Shown piece by piece: positions 24,943 to 34,719 of a stretch of 44,122 nt of DNA; positions within the stretch are counted from its first letter, which is position 1, and each line of letters begins with the position of its first letter. Below the pieces are notes generated by a model. The model searched no databases, had not been told where the DNA came from, and worked only from the letters and a program-made list of their open reading frames with translations. A program made the position numbers and the translations under genes. Source of the DNA: Candidatus Obscuribacter sp. (GTDB lineage: Bacteria; Cyanobacteriota; Vampirovibrionia; Obscuribacterales; Obscuribacteraceae). The DNA lies in assembly GCA_021772095.1 (NCBI GenBank), contig JADYXR010000118.1:1-44122 (forward strand), in the 5' to 3' direction.

Positions 24943-25725
24943 TTGAAGATCGCAGTATGTGTGAAATCCGTCCCGGATACAGAAGCAAAGATCGCCATTG
25001 GAGCTGACAAGAACAACATCGAATTGACTGGTGTTCGTTTTATTACCAGTCCTTTTGACGAGTTCGCCATTGAAGAGGCGCTCAAGCTCAAGGAAAAGAA
25101 TGGCGGCGAAACGACTGTCATCTCGGTCGGCAGCAAAGAAGTCACCGATGTGTTGAGAGACAGCCTCGCACGCGGCATCGACAGTGCGGTACACGTTGAT
25201 GATCCTGATCTGACCTGGCTCGATCCACTCAGCACGGCTAAAGTTCTCGCTGCTGCCATCAAAGATGGTGGCTACGATTTGATCTTGTGCGGACAGCAAG
25301 GTGTAGGCGGAGACAACGGTCAAGTGCCGTCGATTCTTGCCGAATTGCTCGACCTTCCTCATGTCACCAACATCATCAAACTCGAAGTAGATGGCACTAA
25401 ATTTAAAGCCGAAAGAGAAATCGAAGGCGCGCATGAATTTGTTGAAGGCACTCTGCCAGCCGTTCTCAGCGCTCAAAAAGGTCTTAATGAACCTCGCTAT
25501 CCTTCCATTAAAGGTGTGATGGCTGCACGCAGAAAAGAAATCGCCGTGAAGAATGCCGAAGCACTCGGCATCAAAGGACAGGTTGGCGGCGACAATCGCA
25601 AAGTAACAATCAAACTCATGACCATGCCTCCTGTGAGAGAGCAAGGACGCCGTCTCGACGGCGACGTAGACCAGCAGGTCAAGACGTTAGTCGGCTTGCT
25701 GAGAAGCGAAGCTCACGTTCTCTAA
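24943..25725 (+). CDS. etfB: Electron transfer flavoprotein beta subunit
   Basis: 260 residues from a TTG at 24943, chosen because GGAGGA lies nine bases before it and the protein then opens with the canonical MKIAVCVKSVPDTEAKI. The upstream ATG would add an unrelated basic extension. The AMP/FAD-contact motif CGQQGVGGDNGQVPSILAE and the signature KKEIAVKNAEALG-like stretch (about 218-232) support EtfB. With EtfA it carries electrons from acyl-CoA dehydrogenases to the quinone pool. etfA follows after 40 bases. The acyl-CoA dehydrogenase at 38392 is a plausible electron donor. Confidence 0.93.
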   Translation: MKIAVCVKSVPDTEAKIAIGADKNNIELTGVRFITSPFDEFAIEEALKLKEKNGGETTVISVGSKEVTDVLRDSLARGIDSAVHVDDPDLTWLDPLSTAKVLAAAIKDGGYDLILCGQQGVGGDNGQVPSILAELLDLPHVTNIIKLEVDGTKFKAEREIEGAHEFVEGTLPAVLSAQKGLNEPRYPSIKGVMAARRKEIAVKNAEALGIKGQVGGDNRKVTIKLMTMPPVREQGRRLDGDVDQQVKTLVGLLRSEAHVL

Positions 25726-25765
25726 ACAGACACCCAATCGGTTTTAAAATTTCAGGAGTTGAAAA

Positions 25766-26746
25766 ATGAGTCAAGGAATTCTGGTTTTTATCGAACAGCG
25801 CAACGGTCAAATCCGTAAAGCCAGTCTCGAAGCGCTTTGCGAAGCGCAAAAACATGAAGCACTTTCCGGCGGCAAAGTCTCCGCAGTGATCATTGGTGAA
25901 AACATCAAGGCACTTGCAGATCAAGTCGGTAAATACAAACCGTCCAAAATTATTTTGGTCGATGGACCTGAGTTCGGTGCCTACTCTGCCGAAGCGTATA
26001 CAGCAGCACTTGCTGAAGCAGTTCAAAAAGTAAGTCCGAAATTTGTCTTTGCAGCACAAACTTCAATGGCAAAAGATTTCCTTCCACGCGCTGCAGCTCG
26101 TTGCGATGCACCGGTAATTTCCGACGTAATGAGTTTCGTCGTCGACGGAGACAAGCTCGGTCCGGTCCGTCCAATGTACTCTGGCAAGTGCTTCGGACAG
26201 TATGAAATCAACAGCCCTCTGGCATTCATCACGGTCAGACCAAACGTTTTTCCAATCGCAGAAGAAGACGCTGCTTTTAAACCGGAAATCGAAGAACTGG
26301 CAGTGAAGCCGGAAAACATTCGCGCCAAAGTTGTGGAAACACACAAAGCGGAAGGACAAAAAGTTGAATTGAGTGAAGCTTCAATTGTTGTCGCCGGCGG
26401 ACGCGGAATCAAAGGTCCCGAGAACTGGGGCGTACTGCAAGATCTTTGCGACGTGCTCGGAGCTGCACTTGCTGCATCACGCGCAGTAGTCGACGCAGGT
26501 TGGATCGATCACCAACATCAAGTCGGACAAACCGGTAAAGTGGTAAGCCCGCAGTTGTACATCGCCTGCGGAATCTCTGGCGCCATCCAGCATCTCGCTG
26601 GTATGTCCTCCTCGAAGATCATAGTCGCGATCAACAAAGATCCTGAAGCTCCGATCTTCAAGCACGCAACTTACGGTGTCGTCGGCGATCTCATGGAAGT
26701 AATTCCAAAGCTCACAGCCGAAGTGAAAGCGCTCAACAACAACTAA
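25766..26746 (+). CDS. etfA: Electron transfer flavoprotein alpha subunit
   Basis: 326 residues. The C-terminal FAD domain is clear: [58 protein letters not shown] and [20 protein letters not shown]. The N-terminal domain (about 1-190) has the usual alternating fold. CAGGAG lies about eight bases before the ATG. The gene follows etfB and ends convergent to the kinase gene at 26824, with 77 bases between them and no strong terminator. Confidence 0.95.
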   Translation: MSQGILVFIEQRNGQIRKASLEALCEAQKHEALSGGKVSAVIIGENIKALADQVGKYKPSKIILVDGPEFGAYSAEAYTAALAEAVQKVSPKFVFAAQTSMAKDFLPRAAARCDAPVISDVMSFVVDGDKLGPVRPMYSGKCFGQYEINSPLAFITVRPNVFPIAEEDAAFKPEIEELAVKPENIRAKVVETHKAEGQKVELSEASIVVAGGRGIKGPENWGVLQDLCDVLGAALAASRAVVDAGWIDHQHQVGQTGKVVSPQLYIACGISGAIQHLAGMSSSKIIVAINKDPEAPIFKHATYGVVGDLMEVIPKLTAEVKALNNN

Positions 26747-26823
26747 ACCAGGCACAAGCACTAACTAAGCCTGTTCTCAGTTCGGATTTTAGTCCGTCAG
26801 TTTCGATCGCGTTCCAGCAGTTG

Positions 26824-28971
26824 TCACTTCGTATCCCAATCGTTTTTGGCGGCGGCGTCTTCAACTTCATCGCCAGACAATACTTTCATCGACGGGTCGG
26901 ATGGATGAGTCAGCTGTACCCCATTGGCTTTAGCCTGGTCATAAATCACTTCTAGCAATTCAGTCGTTTGTTTCAAATCAACAGAATCCAAATCTTTTGC
27001 ATAGCGAAGCTTTGCCGCTCTCAGAGCCGTTAGTGCGTGTTTTTGCGCCCCGACAAAATTCTTGACTCTTAGATCGATAGCGGCAAGGAAATGGTGGGTA
27101 ACCCACAGGCAATATCGTTGATTGTGATCGATAACATCCCAATCGGTATTTTCTGGAATTAAACGGCTAACCTCTTCAAAGAGAGCTTTGCTTTTTGCCC
27201 ACTCTCCAAGGTGCCATTCGACGCAACCGCACCTGGTCAGGTTGATCATGTATTCGCTGGTTTCAACTGAATCATTTTCTTTGAAAATTTTCAGCGCATC
27301 ATAATACAGTTGACGAGACACTTTTGGTTTCAGTTTTGCATCGTAGATCATTCCCATATGTCCGAGGATACTGGCTCGAGCCACGGGACAATCAGCGCTT
27401 TCTTTGTGCGCGAGGAACATCTCTAAGTTCTTCAGAGCTAAATCTCTATTGACTGTATTTATAATCGCGGCTGTACTTTTGAATGCCAGATCCTTTATAC
27501 GTTCCGCTCTCTGCGACCTGGGACCGTCGTCCAGCAACAACTTAAATGTCCGTTCGAATTCTTTGCTGTTCTGCTGCAACAATGCGCAGATCGCTAAACC
27601 GCTAAGAATCTCTTTACGCTTTACGTTCCCAACGATTTTTGTGGTTCCGACTTCTTCAAGACAAACAGTGAAAGCCGACGAAGCTTCCGCAAATTTTCGT
27701 TTCGTCAACAGATTCATTGCCGCTGCATAATCGCTGGAAAGCTTGGTCGATTCCGGCGAGGACGCGCCTTCCTCATCCTCGGTTAATCCTCCGGATCCAT
27801 CTGGTATGTGATACAACGTTGGAGGCAGTTTATTGTCTTTAACGAATGCGTGGGAAAATGCGTTGCCACTGGCTGCGGTGGCACTTTCTGCTTGCATTTT
27901 TACAATTACAGAGTACGACTGAAACGCGACAAAAACAAGCGCAAGGATGCTAACGGCGATCAGTGCCTCCTTTTTGGTAATGCGAAAACGCGCACCTTTG
28001 CCAGGCGTTTTGTATTCCAACGAAATCCGCGCGGCGGTTGCTTCGTTGCTTTCGATGCGTCTCAGCCTGGGCGGAATGGTTACCGCGATTCCGCCTTCAA
28101 CGCCTACCAGGCGCCCACTATCCAGCGCGGCTTCGAGTTTACTGGCGGTCCATTCTCGATCGCCAGGTTCTTTTTGCAGCAGATTCAAAACCATTTTTCT
28201 GACCGTGGCTGGAACTTCCTCGTCAATATTCTCCAGCAAAGGTTGCTTCTCTCGGTGCATGGTAAGCGTCTCCAGTACCGAGTTTCCACGAAATGGAGGT
28301 CGTCCGGTCAAGGCGTGAAACATCATGCATCCAAGAGCATACATATCAGCTGCGGGCGTTACTGTTAGTCCTATGATCTGTTCCGGACTGGAGTACAAAG
28401 GGCTGCCGACGAATGCTCCAGCCTGAGTCTTGAAGCCTACCTTCAGTTCTTGCTGCAACGTCGCCACACCGAAGTCCACGATCACCGCACGAATATTTCC
28501 TTTGTCATTTTCTGAAAGAATGATGTTTCCCGGTTTCAAATCTCGGTGAACAATTCCGCGGCTGTGAGCGTGGGCTAAACCAGAACATATCTGCGCGAAT
28601 ATAACGACAAACTCGGAAAGCGACAATTGTCCGTGCTCTTCGAGGTAGTTTTCGAGCGTGCATCCCTCGATAAAATCCATGGACAAATAAGGCGTGCCGT
28701 CTTCCAAACCGAAGTCGTACACACGCGCGACATTGGTGTGAGAGAGCTTGCTCAACGTGTGCGCTTCATTTTGAAATCGCATGATTTCGTTGCTGGAAGC
28801 GGTTGATTTGTTGAGGACTTTTAGAGCCAGGTCGACATCCAAAATATTGTGATGGACTTTGTAAACCGAACCCATGCCACCAAATCCGATACTGGACACA
28901 ACTGTAAACGAGTTGAAAACTACCGCTCCAGGAGCGAACTTCGGGTCGTCATCAGATTCGAAATACGTCAT
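26824..28971 (-). CDS. Membrane Ser/Thr kinase with extracytoplasmic TPR-like region
   Basis: 715 residues. A complete Hanks-type kinase fills about residues 15-285: glycine loop GFGGMGSVYK, ALKVL lysine, IVHRDLKPGNIIL catalytic loop, VDFGVATL, and the APE-region variant SSPEQIIG. A single membrane helix follows (about 334-354), then an acidic linker and some 300 residues of helical TPR-like repeats on the far side of the membrane. The layout suggests a receptor kinase whose TPR part senses a protein or peptide. It starts at an ATG overlapping the TAA stop of the upstream TPR ORF (TAATG), so it is translationally coupled to its paralogue at 28971-31133. Confidence 0.9.
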   Translation of the reverse strand: MTYFESDDDPKFAPGAVVFNSFTVVSSIGFGGMGSVYKVHHNILDVDLALKVLNKSTASSNEIMRFQNEAHTLSKLSHTNVARVYDFGLEDGTPYLSMDFIEGCTLENYLEEHGQLSLSEFVVIFAQICSGLAHAHSRGIVHRDLKPGNIILSENDKGNIRAVIVDFGVATLQQELKVGFKTQAGAFVGSPLYSSPEQIIGLTVTPAADMYALGCMMFHALTGRPPFRGNSVLETLTMHREKQPLLENIDEEVPATVRKMVLNLLQKEPGDREWTASKLEAALDSGRLVGVEGGIAVTIPPRLRRIESNEATAARISLEYKTPGKGARFRITKKEALIAVSILALVFVAFQSYSVIVKMQAESATAASGNAFSHAFVKDNKLPPTLYHIPDGSGGLTEDEEGASSPESTKLSSDYAAAMNLLTKRKFAEASSAFTVCLEEVGTTKIVGNVKRKEILSGLAICALLQQNSKEFERTFKLLLDDGPRSQRAERIKDLAFKSTAAIINTVNRDLALKNLEMFLAHKESADCPVARASILGHMGMIYDAKLKPKVSRQLYYDALKIFKENDSVETSEYMINLTRCGCVEWHLGEWAKSKALFEEVSRLIPENTDWDVIDHNQRYCLWVTHHFLAAIDLRVKNFVGAQKHALTALRAAKLRYAKDLDSVDLKQTTELLEVIYDQAKANGVQLTHPSDPSMKVLSGDEVEDAAAKNDWDTK

Positions 28972-29660
28972 TAGCGCGCCACCTTATGATGAGTGCCCGC
29001 GGTGTATCGAGGATCCGCCCGCATCTTCGCCAGTGCAGCGTTTAATTGCGGGTACGTTTCAACGGCGCCGGTGCCGAGGGCTTTTTTAAATTTCTTTTCG
29101 GCTTCCCCGAAATTTCCCATTCGCCAATATGAAATTGCCCAATTGAAATAAAGATGGCTCAGGTACACGGCTCGCACAGTTTTGTCCGTCTTGTACGCGA
29201 CTTTCTCGGCCTCGCGATATTTCAAAATCGCTGTTTTGTTGTCTCCCAAACTGCGGCAAGCGGCTCCGTATCGAATTATCGACGCGATATGATACTCATG
29301 AGTTGGGGCCACTTTCGCGCAATGCGCACGCGCTTTTTCCAACCAAATTTTTGCTTTAGCAAATTCTTGATTGGCAAGGTAAGTGGTGCCAATCATCAAT
29401 TCGATGCTGACTGTAGTTAGCGAAACCGAGCTATCGGATTTTGCTAGAACAATCGTGGCCGCTTCGAGGGCTCCGTTTGCCTCGAGATATTTTTTGCGCT
29501 TGGTAAAAATTTGCGCGGCCTTGTTAAAAACGTCAAACGCGTTCCGCGCGACAGGACCGTCGGGACAATATTTTAAAATTTCCATCTCAAGGGCAGGCAA
29601 TTCGTCGAACTTCAGAAGCTGAAGATTGACGTCATAGAGTCCAATATTCGCATTGGCCAT
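28971..29660 (-). CDS. TPR fragment, C-terminal part of the interrupted kinase
   Basis: 229 residues as an independent ORF, with TPR-like helical repeats (for example LEANGALEAATIVLAKS, EFAKAKIWLEKARAHC, NFGEAEKKFKKALG). The open frame continues upstream without a stop for another 44 codons to 29792, and this stretch (DLYFAAKNYQECINECTK) also looks like a TPR helix pair. The codon before that is the TGA that ends the kinase gene at 29793, in the same frame. There is no other ATG, GTG or TTG between that TGA and 29660, and only a weak AGGG precedes this ATG. It is therefore best seen as the severed extracytoplasmic part of that kinase, which might still be made by reinitiation or readthrough. 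Its TAA overlaps the start of the next kinase. Confidence 0.7.
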   Translation of the reverse strand: MANANIGLYDVNLQLLKFDELPALEMEILKYCPDGPVARNAFDVFNKAAQIFTKRKKYLEANGALEAATIVLAKSDSSVSLTTVSIELMIGTTYLANQEFAKAKIWLEKARAHCAKVAPTHEYHIASIIRYGAACRSLGDNKTAILKYREAEKVAYKTDKTVRAVYLSHLYFNWAISYWRMGNFGEAEKKFKKALGTGAVETYPQLNAALAKMRADPRYTAGTHHKVAR

Positions 29661-29792
29661 GACCCTGTCCGGCGGTTTGACCAGTCCCCTCTTTGTGCAT
29701 TCGTTGATACACTCTTGATAGTTCTTCGCAGCAAAATAAAGATCGGAATTACTTGGATGAAGTTTGAATCTCGCGTTATCGGCATCGTGTAT

Positions 29793-31133
29793 TCACTGAT
29801 TAGTAAATATTTTGTCAACGCCGCCGCCGCGACCAAAATGATCGTCTAAGAAATTTTCGGTATTAGTTTCAAGTTGTTTCATTGCGGGAATTTTGCGCAA
29901 TTGAGCTTTATTTTGATTGAGCTCGTCCTCAACGCTGTCCGGAACCAATTCGGCTTTTGGCACCGGTTTGCTGCCTGTCGTCCTTGCATCGTGAATTACA
30001 ATAGCTCCGAATGCAATACCCATGGCAAAAAAACAAGCTAAACAAACATACAAGAATGTCTTCGACTGAAAAGGAGCACCAGTCTTCGACAACTGCTTCG
30101 TCGCAGTCTGAGAAAGAATTTGCGAAGCACTATCCGAGATTACTTCAGAAGGCACACCGAACAGATTGTCTGGATCTAGATTCGTTGACGTCGTCAATCC
30201 ACCGCCGCCGTCGGCACCATCCTCGGTGTCAGGAAGTTGAGCGGCGCATTCGATCAATTTGCCGGTCACTTCCTTCATTGATTGTTGACGCGCGTCCGGC
30301 GACTTGGAGAGCCCCTTCACTATAAGATCGCGCAGAGCAGGAAACATGCCTTCCACGTCTTCGAGATCCGCAATCGGCACTGCCGCTTCACGATGCATCG
30401 ACAGTGTTTCGAAAACAGTATCTCCATTGAATGGCGGCTCTCCAGTCAGGGCACAAAACATCACGCAACTTAAAGAGTACATATCCGAAGCCGGAGTAGC
30501 GGTGTCGCCAGCAATCTGTTCCGGGCTGATATAAAGCGGGCTGCCAATCATAGAGCCGGCTTTGGTCAGCCGACCGGAACCATCATCGCTGGACATTTTT
30601 GCCACACCGAAATCTAGCAGCACCGCCCGTAGTGCCTGGGTTTCATCGACGGAAAGCATGATGTTGCTCATTTTGACATCGCGATGAACCACTCCTTTGT
30701 CATGAGCGTGAGCCAATCCGCGGCAAATTTGAATAAACACTTCGAAGAATAAGTCGAGAGGAAGTGGTCCGCTTTTGTCGATCGATTCTTGCAGCGTGTC
30801 GCCTTCAATGAATTCCATCGACAGATAAGGACGCTGACCTTCGCCAATGCCGAAGTCATACACACGAGCGATGTTGGCATGCTCCAGGCGGCTCATCATG
30901 CGGGCTTCGTTTTGAAAGCGAAGAACATCGTTGGGTCCGAATGCGTCGACCGGCATTACTTTCAAAGCTTCGATTCGATTGAGCAAAACGTTGGTCGCCT
31001 GATAGACGATACCCATTCCGCCTTCGCCGAGTTTGCCGGAAATCAAATAATTATCGAAGGCAGTAAAACCAGGCTCGAACTCGCCGAGCGCGGACTGAGG
31101 CAAATTACTTGACGCCCTTGATTCGTCTTGCAT
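29793..31133 (-). CDS. Membrane Ser/Thr kinase, lacking its TPR part
   Basis: 446 residues. The Hanks-type kinase (about 28-295) has GKLGEGGMGIVYQA, ALKVM lysine, VVHRDVKMSNIML, LLDFGVAKM and SPEQIAGD. The sequence is paralogous to the next gene's kinase. After a Ser/Thr/Gly-rich linker comes one membrane helix (about 360-381) and a 65-residue charged tail ending at a TGA. All catalytic residues are intact, so the truncated form could still be an active kinase. It follows ispG by 61 bases on the same strand. No strong ribosome site precedes the ATG. Confidence 0.9.
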   Translation of the reverse strand: MQDESRASSNLPQSALGEFEPGFTAFDNYLISGKLGEGGMGIVYQATNVLLNRIEALKVMPVDAFGPNDVLRFQNEARMMSRLEHANIARVYDFGIGEGQRPYLSMEFIEGDTLQESIDKSGPLPLDLFFEVFIQICRGLAHAHDKGVVHRDVKMSNIMLSVDETQALRAVLLDFGVAKMSSDDGSGRLTKAGSMIGSPLYISPEQIAGDTATPASDMYSLSCVMFCALTGEPPFNGDTVFETLSMHREAAVPIADLEDVEGMFPALRDLIVKGLSKSPDARQQSMKEVTGKLIECAAQLPDTEDGADGGGGLTTSTNLDPDNLFGVPSEVISDSASQILSQTATKQLSKTGAPFQSKTFLYVCLACFFAMGIAFGAIVIHDARTTGSKPVPKAELVPDSVEDELNQNKAQLRKIPAMKQLETNTENFLDDHFGRGGGVDKIFTNQ

Positions 31134-31194
31134 TGAGTCCGTTGCGATTCTGCTTCTGCATGACCCGGTGGTCGACAGTCTCTTTCAACCAGGT

Positions 31195-32427
31195 CTAAAC
31201 TTCTGACGTCACTTTACCAAATTTCTCTTTTACATATCGTTCCACAAGAAGGATAAAATCCTTCGCCAGACCGGCACCTTCCAGTGTGGTCACGTGTTCA
31301 CCATCGATGTAGACGGGGGCTCTTGGGTCTTCGCCGGTTCCGGGCAGCGATATGCCGATATCGGCGTGCTTAGACTCACCGGGACCATTGACGATGCAGC
31401 CCATGACTGCGACTTTCAAATCTTCCACACCAGGGAATTTTTCCACCCAGATGCGTCGATTGGCTTGTAGATGCTCTTCGATTTCTTTGGCAAGACTTTG
31501 AAATACGGTGCTGGTTGTGCGACCGCAACCCGGGCAAGCGGTTACTTGCGGAGTGAAGGAACGCATTCCCAGTGATTGCAAGATACTCTGGCAGACCCGA
31601 ACTTCTTCGCAGCGATCGGCGCCGGGTTCGGGAGTCAGGCTGACTCGAATCGTATCGCCGATGCCACGCGAAAGCAAAATGGCAAGGGCCGCTGTGGAAT
31701 AAGAAATTCCTTTCATGCCCATGCCGGCTTCGGTCAATCCAAGATGCAATGCGTATTCGCATCGCGCGGCCAGTTCTGTGTAAACAGAAATCAAATCCGG
31801 CACTTCTGAAACTTTGGCGGAGATGATGATCCGATCGGACGGCATGCCGTATTGTTCTGCGGTTTTCGCAGATGCGATGGCACTCTCTATGATGGCATCG
31901 ATAAGAACTGCGTGAGCATCTTTCGGGTTTGACGACGTGGCATTTTCATCCATCATGCGCGCCAGCAGTTCCTGATCGAGCGAGCCCCAGTTGACGCCGA
32001 TGCGCACTGGTTTGCCAAACTCGAGCGCAACTTCGATCATGCTTGAAAAATTCAAATCATGTTTTTCACCACGACCGACATTGCCTGGATTGATTCGGTA
32101 CTTCGCCAGAGCCCGAGCGCAATCCGGAAATTCTTTCAACAGCAAGTGACCGTTGTAGTGAAAGTCTCCGACGATCGGAATGTTCAATCCCTGCTTCTGG
32201 AGCTTTTCTTCGATGTACGGCACGGCGCGCGCGGCATCTTTGGTATTGACTGTGATGCGCACAATTTCGGAGCCGGCTTCGAACAACTCACGAACTTGTT
32301 GAGCTGTTAGATCAGGATCCTCGGTCGGCGTGTTGGTCATCGACTGCACCAATACTGGTGCGTCTCCTCCAATCAACTTATCGCCTACTTTGACCTGATG
32401 AGATTTTCGTCGTTTAATTTCAAACAT
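31195..32427 (-). CDS. ispG: 4-hydroxy-3-methylbut-2-enyl-diphosphate synthase
   Basis: 410 residues from the ATG at 32427 ([16 protein letters not shown]), preferred over a TTG/ATG further upstream because the extra 27 residues overlap the radC-like gene and are unlike IspG. The [4Fe-4S] cysteines lie in CPGCGRTTS and [33 protein letters not shown] and RINPGNVG are also typical. IspG makes HMBPP in the MEP isoprenoid route and takes electrons from flavodoxin or ferredoxin. It lies 47 bases after the radC-like gene and upstream of two kinases on the same strand. GAGAGCAGAG lies just before the start as a fair ribosome site. Confidence 0.95.
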   Translation of the reverse strand: MFEIKRRKSHQVKVGDKLIGGDAPVLVQSMTNTPTEDPDLTAQQVRELFEAGSEIVRITVNTKDAARAVPYIEEKLQKQGLNIPIVGDFHYNGHLLLKEFPDCARALAKYRINPGNVGRGEKHDLNFSSMIEVALEFGKPVRIGVNWGSLDQELLARMMDENATSSNPKDAHAVLIDAIIESAIASAKTAEQYGMPSDRIIISAKVSEVPDLISVYTELAARCEYALHLGLTEAGMGMKGISYSTAALAILLSRGIGDTIRVSLTPEPGADRCEEVRVCQSILQSLGMRSFTPQVTACPGCGRTTSTVFQSLAKEIEEHLQANRRIWVEKFPGVEDLKVAVMGCIVNGPGESKHADIGISLPGTGEDPRAPVYIDGEHVTTLEGAGLAKDFILLVERYVKEKFGKVTSEV

Positions 32428-32474
32428 TCTCTGCTCTCTAAATTCATTCCGCTGCGGACATACGAATGAATGAA

Positions 32475-33002
32475 TTACATTGAAGCACCTTCTTGATCGA
32501 CCGCCCACAAATCGGGATGTCGTTCTCTCAAACTATACCAGTCATCTAGAGATCCGGGCCCGATTATCAAATGGTCGATTACATTTACACCTATGAACCG
32601 GCCGGCCTCGACCAGTTGACGAGTGGTATCCATGTCCTCCAGGCTTGGCTTTACCTCTGATCCGGATGGATGATTATGGCAAACTAATATTGCATAACTG
32701 TTAGCCATGAGCGCCGCTTTGAATACCTCACGCGGATGAACAAGACTGGCTGACAGTGTGCCATGCGACACTTCATGCAGACCGATCACTTCATGTTTTG
32801 CGTTTAAATGAAGTGAAACAAAATGCTCCTCACAAGCCATGGATAGCGGTTCCAGATACTTGATAGCATCACGCGGCGTGCGAATCGCAATCGTCGCTTG
32901 CCTCGACGATGTGCCCTCACGCACAAGACAGAGTCTCAGTTTCGGCAGTTTGTAATCCATTTGATCGATCAGTGTTTTCTTTTTGTTGGTTTTGCTGGCC
33001 AT
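32475..33002 (-). CDS. RadC/JAB-domain protein, short form
   Basis: 175 residues from the ATG at 33002, supported by GGAGGA seven bases upstream. The JAMM/MPN+ motif is intact: Glu in HEVSHG, then [17 protein letters not shown] with the His-x-His and Asp metal ligands. This is the RadC C-terminal domain; the N-terminal helix-hairpin-helix part of standard RadC (about 220 residues) is missing or replaced by a short basic segment. The name is historical; the substrate of bacterial RadC domains is not known, although several occur on mobile elements. Here it lies between a MATE gene and ispG with no sign of mobility. Confidence 0.85.
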   Translation of the reverse strand: MASKTNKKKTLIDQMDYKLPKLRLCLVREGTSSRQATIAIRTPRDAIKYLEPLSMACEEHFVSLHLNAKHEVIGLHEVSHGTLSASLVHPREVFKAALMANSYAILVCHNHPSGSEVKPSLEDMDTTRQLVEAGRFIGVNVIDHLIIGPGSLDDWYSLRERHPDLWAVDQEGASM

Positions 33003-33117
33003 GACGAAATCCTCCGCGAACACCGATGGTGTCCTGAGTCAAAGTGAAAGTCCGTACTCTCTTTGACGGAGAATCAAATGCGAGAGTTCAAAGAAATTCC
33101 GATATCTAATGTTGAAC

Positions 33118-33142
33118 CGTCAAGGGGGGTCAGACCTTGACG
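33118..33142. other. Hairpin at the end of the MATE gene
   Basis: CGTCAAGG (33118-33125) and CCTTGACG (33135-33142) form a perfect 8-bp stem with a 9-base loop containing the MATE stop codon. There is no T-run on either strand, so it is not a clear intrinsic terminator. In the following 100 bases two mutually exclusive stems, GTCAAAG/CTTTGAC (33038-33067) and TCCGT/ACGGA (33051-33070), lie in the leader of the radC-like gene. Confidence 0.4.
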
Positions 33143-34521
33143 TGTTTCCAGACGCCTGTTTTAAACCGCCAGATCGCCAGCACACCAAGCACCATGGACG
33201 ATGCGGCAATGCCGATCCAGCAGCCCATCGGTCCATCGTAGACGCGACCGGTCAACACCCAGGCTAAGGGCAGGCGCAAAAGCGTCAGCACGATAACACC
33301 GGCCCACATTGGCCAGGCAGTATAGCCGGCGCCTTGCATGGCGCCAAATAGAATGATCCAGAGGGCGACGAATGGTTGCGAAATCCCGACTACCTGGAAA
33401 TATTGCTTGGAATACTCGACCACCACCGGGTCGCTGCTCATCAGCTTGGCGATGAATTCGGCACCAAAGAAAAGAACGAAAGCAATCACCGATGTGAAGC
33501 CCAGACCCAACCAGGTCACCTGCCAACCGGCTCGTTCTGCACGCTCAGGTTTCATTGCACCCAAGTTCTGACCGACGATCGGTCCGACAGCCGCCCCCAG
33601 AGCGTATAAAGGCAAACAGCTGACAATTTCTTCCAGCCGGAAGCCGACTGCCCATGAAGCCTGACATGCTGTTGGATTGACAGTCTTTGCGAATATTAGA
33701 AACAACGCGAAAGATCCGCCCACCCAGGCAAGGTCCATAACGCAAGCGGGAATGCCGATCTTCAAAATCCTCATGAACCATTCTTTTTGAATGCCATCTT
33801 TGAACAGTTTAGGGAGACTGACACAATCAGCCAATTCAGTCGATCGCAATTGATAAAAATTTAGTCCGGCACCTAAGCACGCGGCAGCGAGCCCGGCAGT
33901 GCCTATGCCGGCGACGCCCATGTGGAAAGGATGAATGCAGAGAATGAAGTCGAGGCTGCAGATCACGACTGTCATCAACATCCAGTTAATCATCGGCGCA
34001 CGCGTATTGCCTTTGGCGCGCCAGATAGAGTGCGCCACCCAGCAAATCGTGAAGGGAAATTGCGATAGCAGGTCGACGCGCATGTACTGCCAGCCCAGTT
34101 CTTGAACGGCAGGCGTGGCGCCAAGCATGCTGACTAGTGGTCTTGCCAGAAGCAGACCCAATCCAGCAGAAAAGATTCCGAACACAAGGGCGAACAGCAT
34201 TGATTGTTTAGCCGCTTTTATAGCCATGTCCATATCGCGCGCACCCCAGTAGCGGCTGACGAGCGCGGTTGTTCCGGCTGACAGAGCGACTGTCAAAAGG
34301 ATCATGAAAAACCAGATTTGACCGCAGATGCCAATCGCGGCTTGGACGTCAGAGCCCAATTGACCAGCCACCCAGACGTCACAGAAACTGGCAATCGAAA
34401 CGCTCGACATTTGCAAAAGCAATGGCCACGCCATATGCCATATGGCTGCCCATGTCGATCCGTTGATGATTACGTCATCAAAGTTCTTCGTTTCAGCTTC
34501 CGCTTCCTGACAAGTGTCCAC
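33130..34521 (-). CDS. MATE-family multidrug/solute exporter
   Basis: About 463 residues with twelve hydrophobic segments in two six-helix halves, the MATE (MOP superfamily) layout. Recognisable segments include WPLLLQMSSVSIASFCDVWVAG in the first helix, and GAAVGPIVGQNLGA in the second half, the position of the family's conserved glycine-rich loop. It would export organic cations or metabolites using a Na+ or H+ gradient. I favour the GTG at 34521, with GGAG ten bases upstream; a TTG at 34530 is only one base from that site. The gene is divergent from the TOPRIM gene. Confidence 0.88.
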   Translation of the reverse strand: MDTCQEAEAETKNFDDVIINGSTWAAIWHMAWPLLLQMSSVSIASFCDVWVAGQLGSDVQAAIGICGQIWFFMILLTVALSAGTTALVSRYWGARDMDMAIKAAKQSMLFALVFGIFSAGLGLLLARPLVSMLGATPAVQELGWQYMRVDLLSQFPFTICWVAHSIWRAKGNTRAPMINWMLMTVVICSLDFILCIHPFHMGVAGIGTAGLAAACLGAGLNFYQLRSTELADCVSLPKLFKDGIQKEWFMRILKIGIPACVMDLAWVGGSFALFLIFAKTVNPTACQASWAVGFRLEEIVSCLPLYALGAAVGPIVGQNLGAMKPERAERAGWQVTWLGLGFTSVIAFVLFFGAEFIAKLMSSDPVVVEYSKQYFQVVGISQPFVALWIILFGAMQGAGYTAWPMWAGVIVLTLLRLPLAWVLTGRVYDGPMGCWIGIAASSMVLGVLAIWRFKTGVWKHVKV

Positions 34522-34719
34522 GTGTGGCAAGCTCCGTCCAGACAGTCTTCACCGGACAAAAAATAGCTGCCCATAACGGGCGAATTTTAGTTCCAATGCA
34601 TGCTCAAATTTACAAGTTGCCGAGGAACGCTCGGATACGACCTGTGTTGCTCTACAATACAGCTAAAACGGTCACAAAGAAATTGATTCCTGACTACTAC
34701 GAAGAAATTTCAATAACAC

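Larger units (their letters stand above)
28971..31133 (-). pseudogene. Kinase-TM-TPR gene split by one in-frame TGA
   Basis: Reading 29793-31133 and 28971-29660 as one frame gives 446 codons, a TGA (29793-29795), then 44 + 229 codons, in all 720 positions. The intact neighbour at 26824-28971 has 715 residues and the same order: kinase, one membrane helix, linker, TPR region. The stop falls in the linker about 65 residues after the membrane helix, where the TPR part begins in the paralogue. A nonsense mutation, a sequencing error or programmed readthrough would all produce this. TGA is used as an ordinary stop in several genes here (glcE, RT, HerA-like), so general recoding is unlikely. Confidence 0.7.

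Noticed and set aside
29793..29795. Selenocysteine or general recoding of TGA
   Set aside because: TGA ends several normal genes in the window, and no SECIS-like hairpin was evident just downstream; a point mutation or readthrough is simpler.
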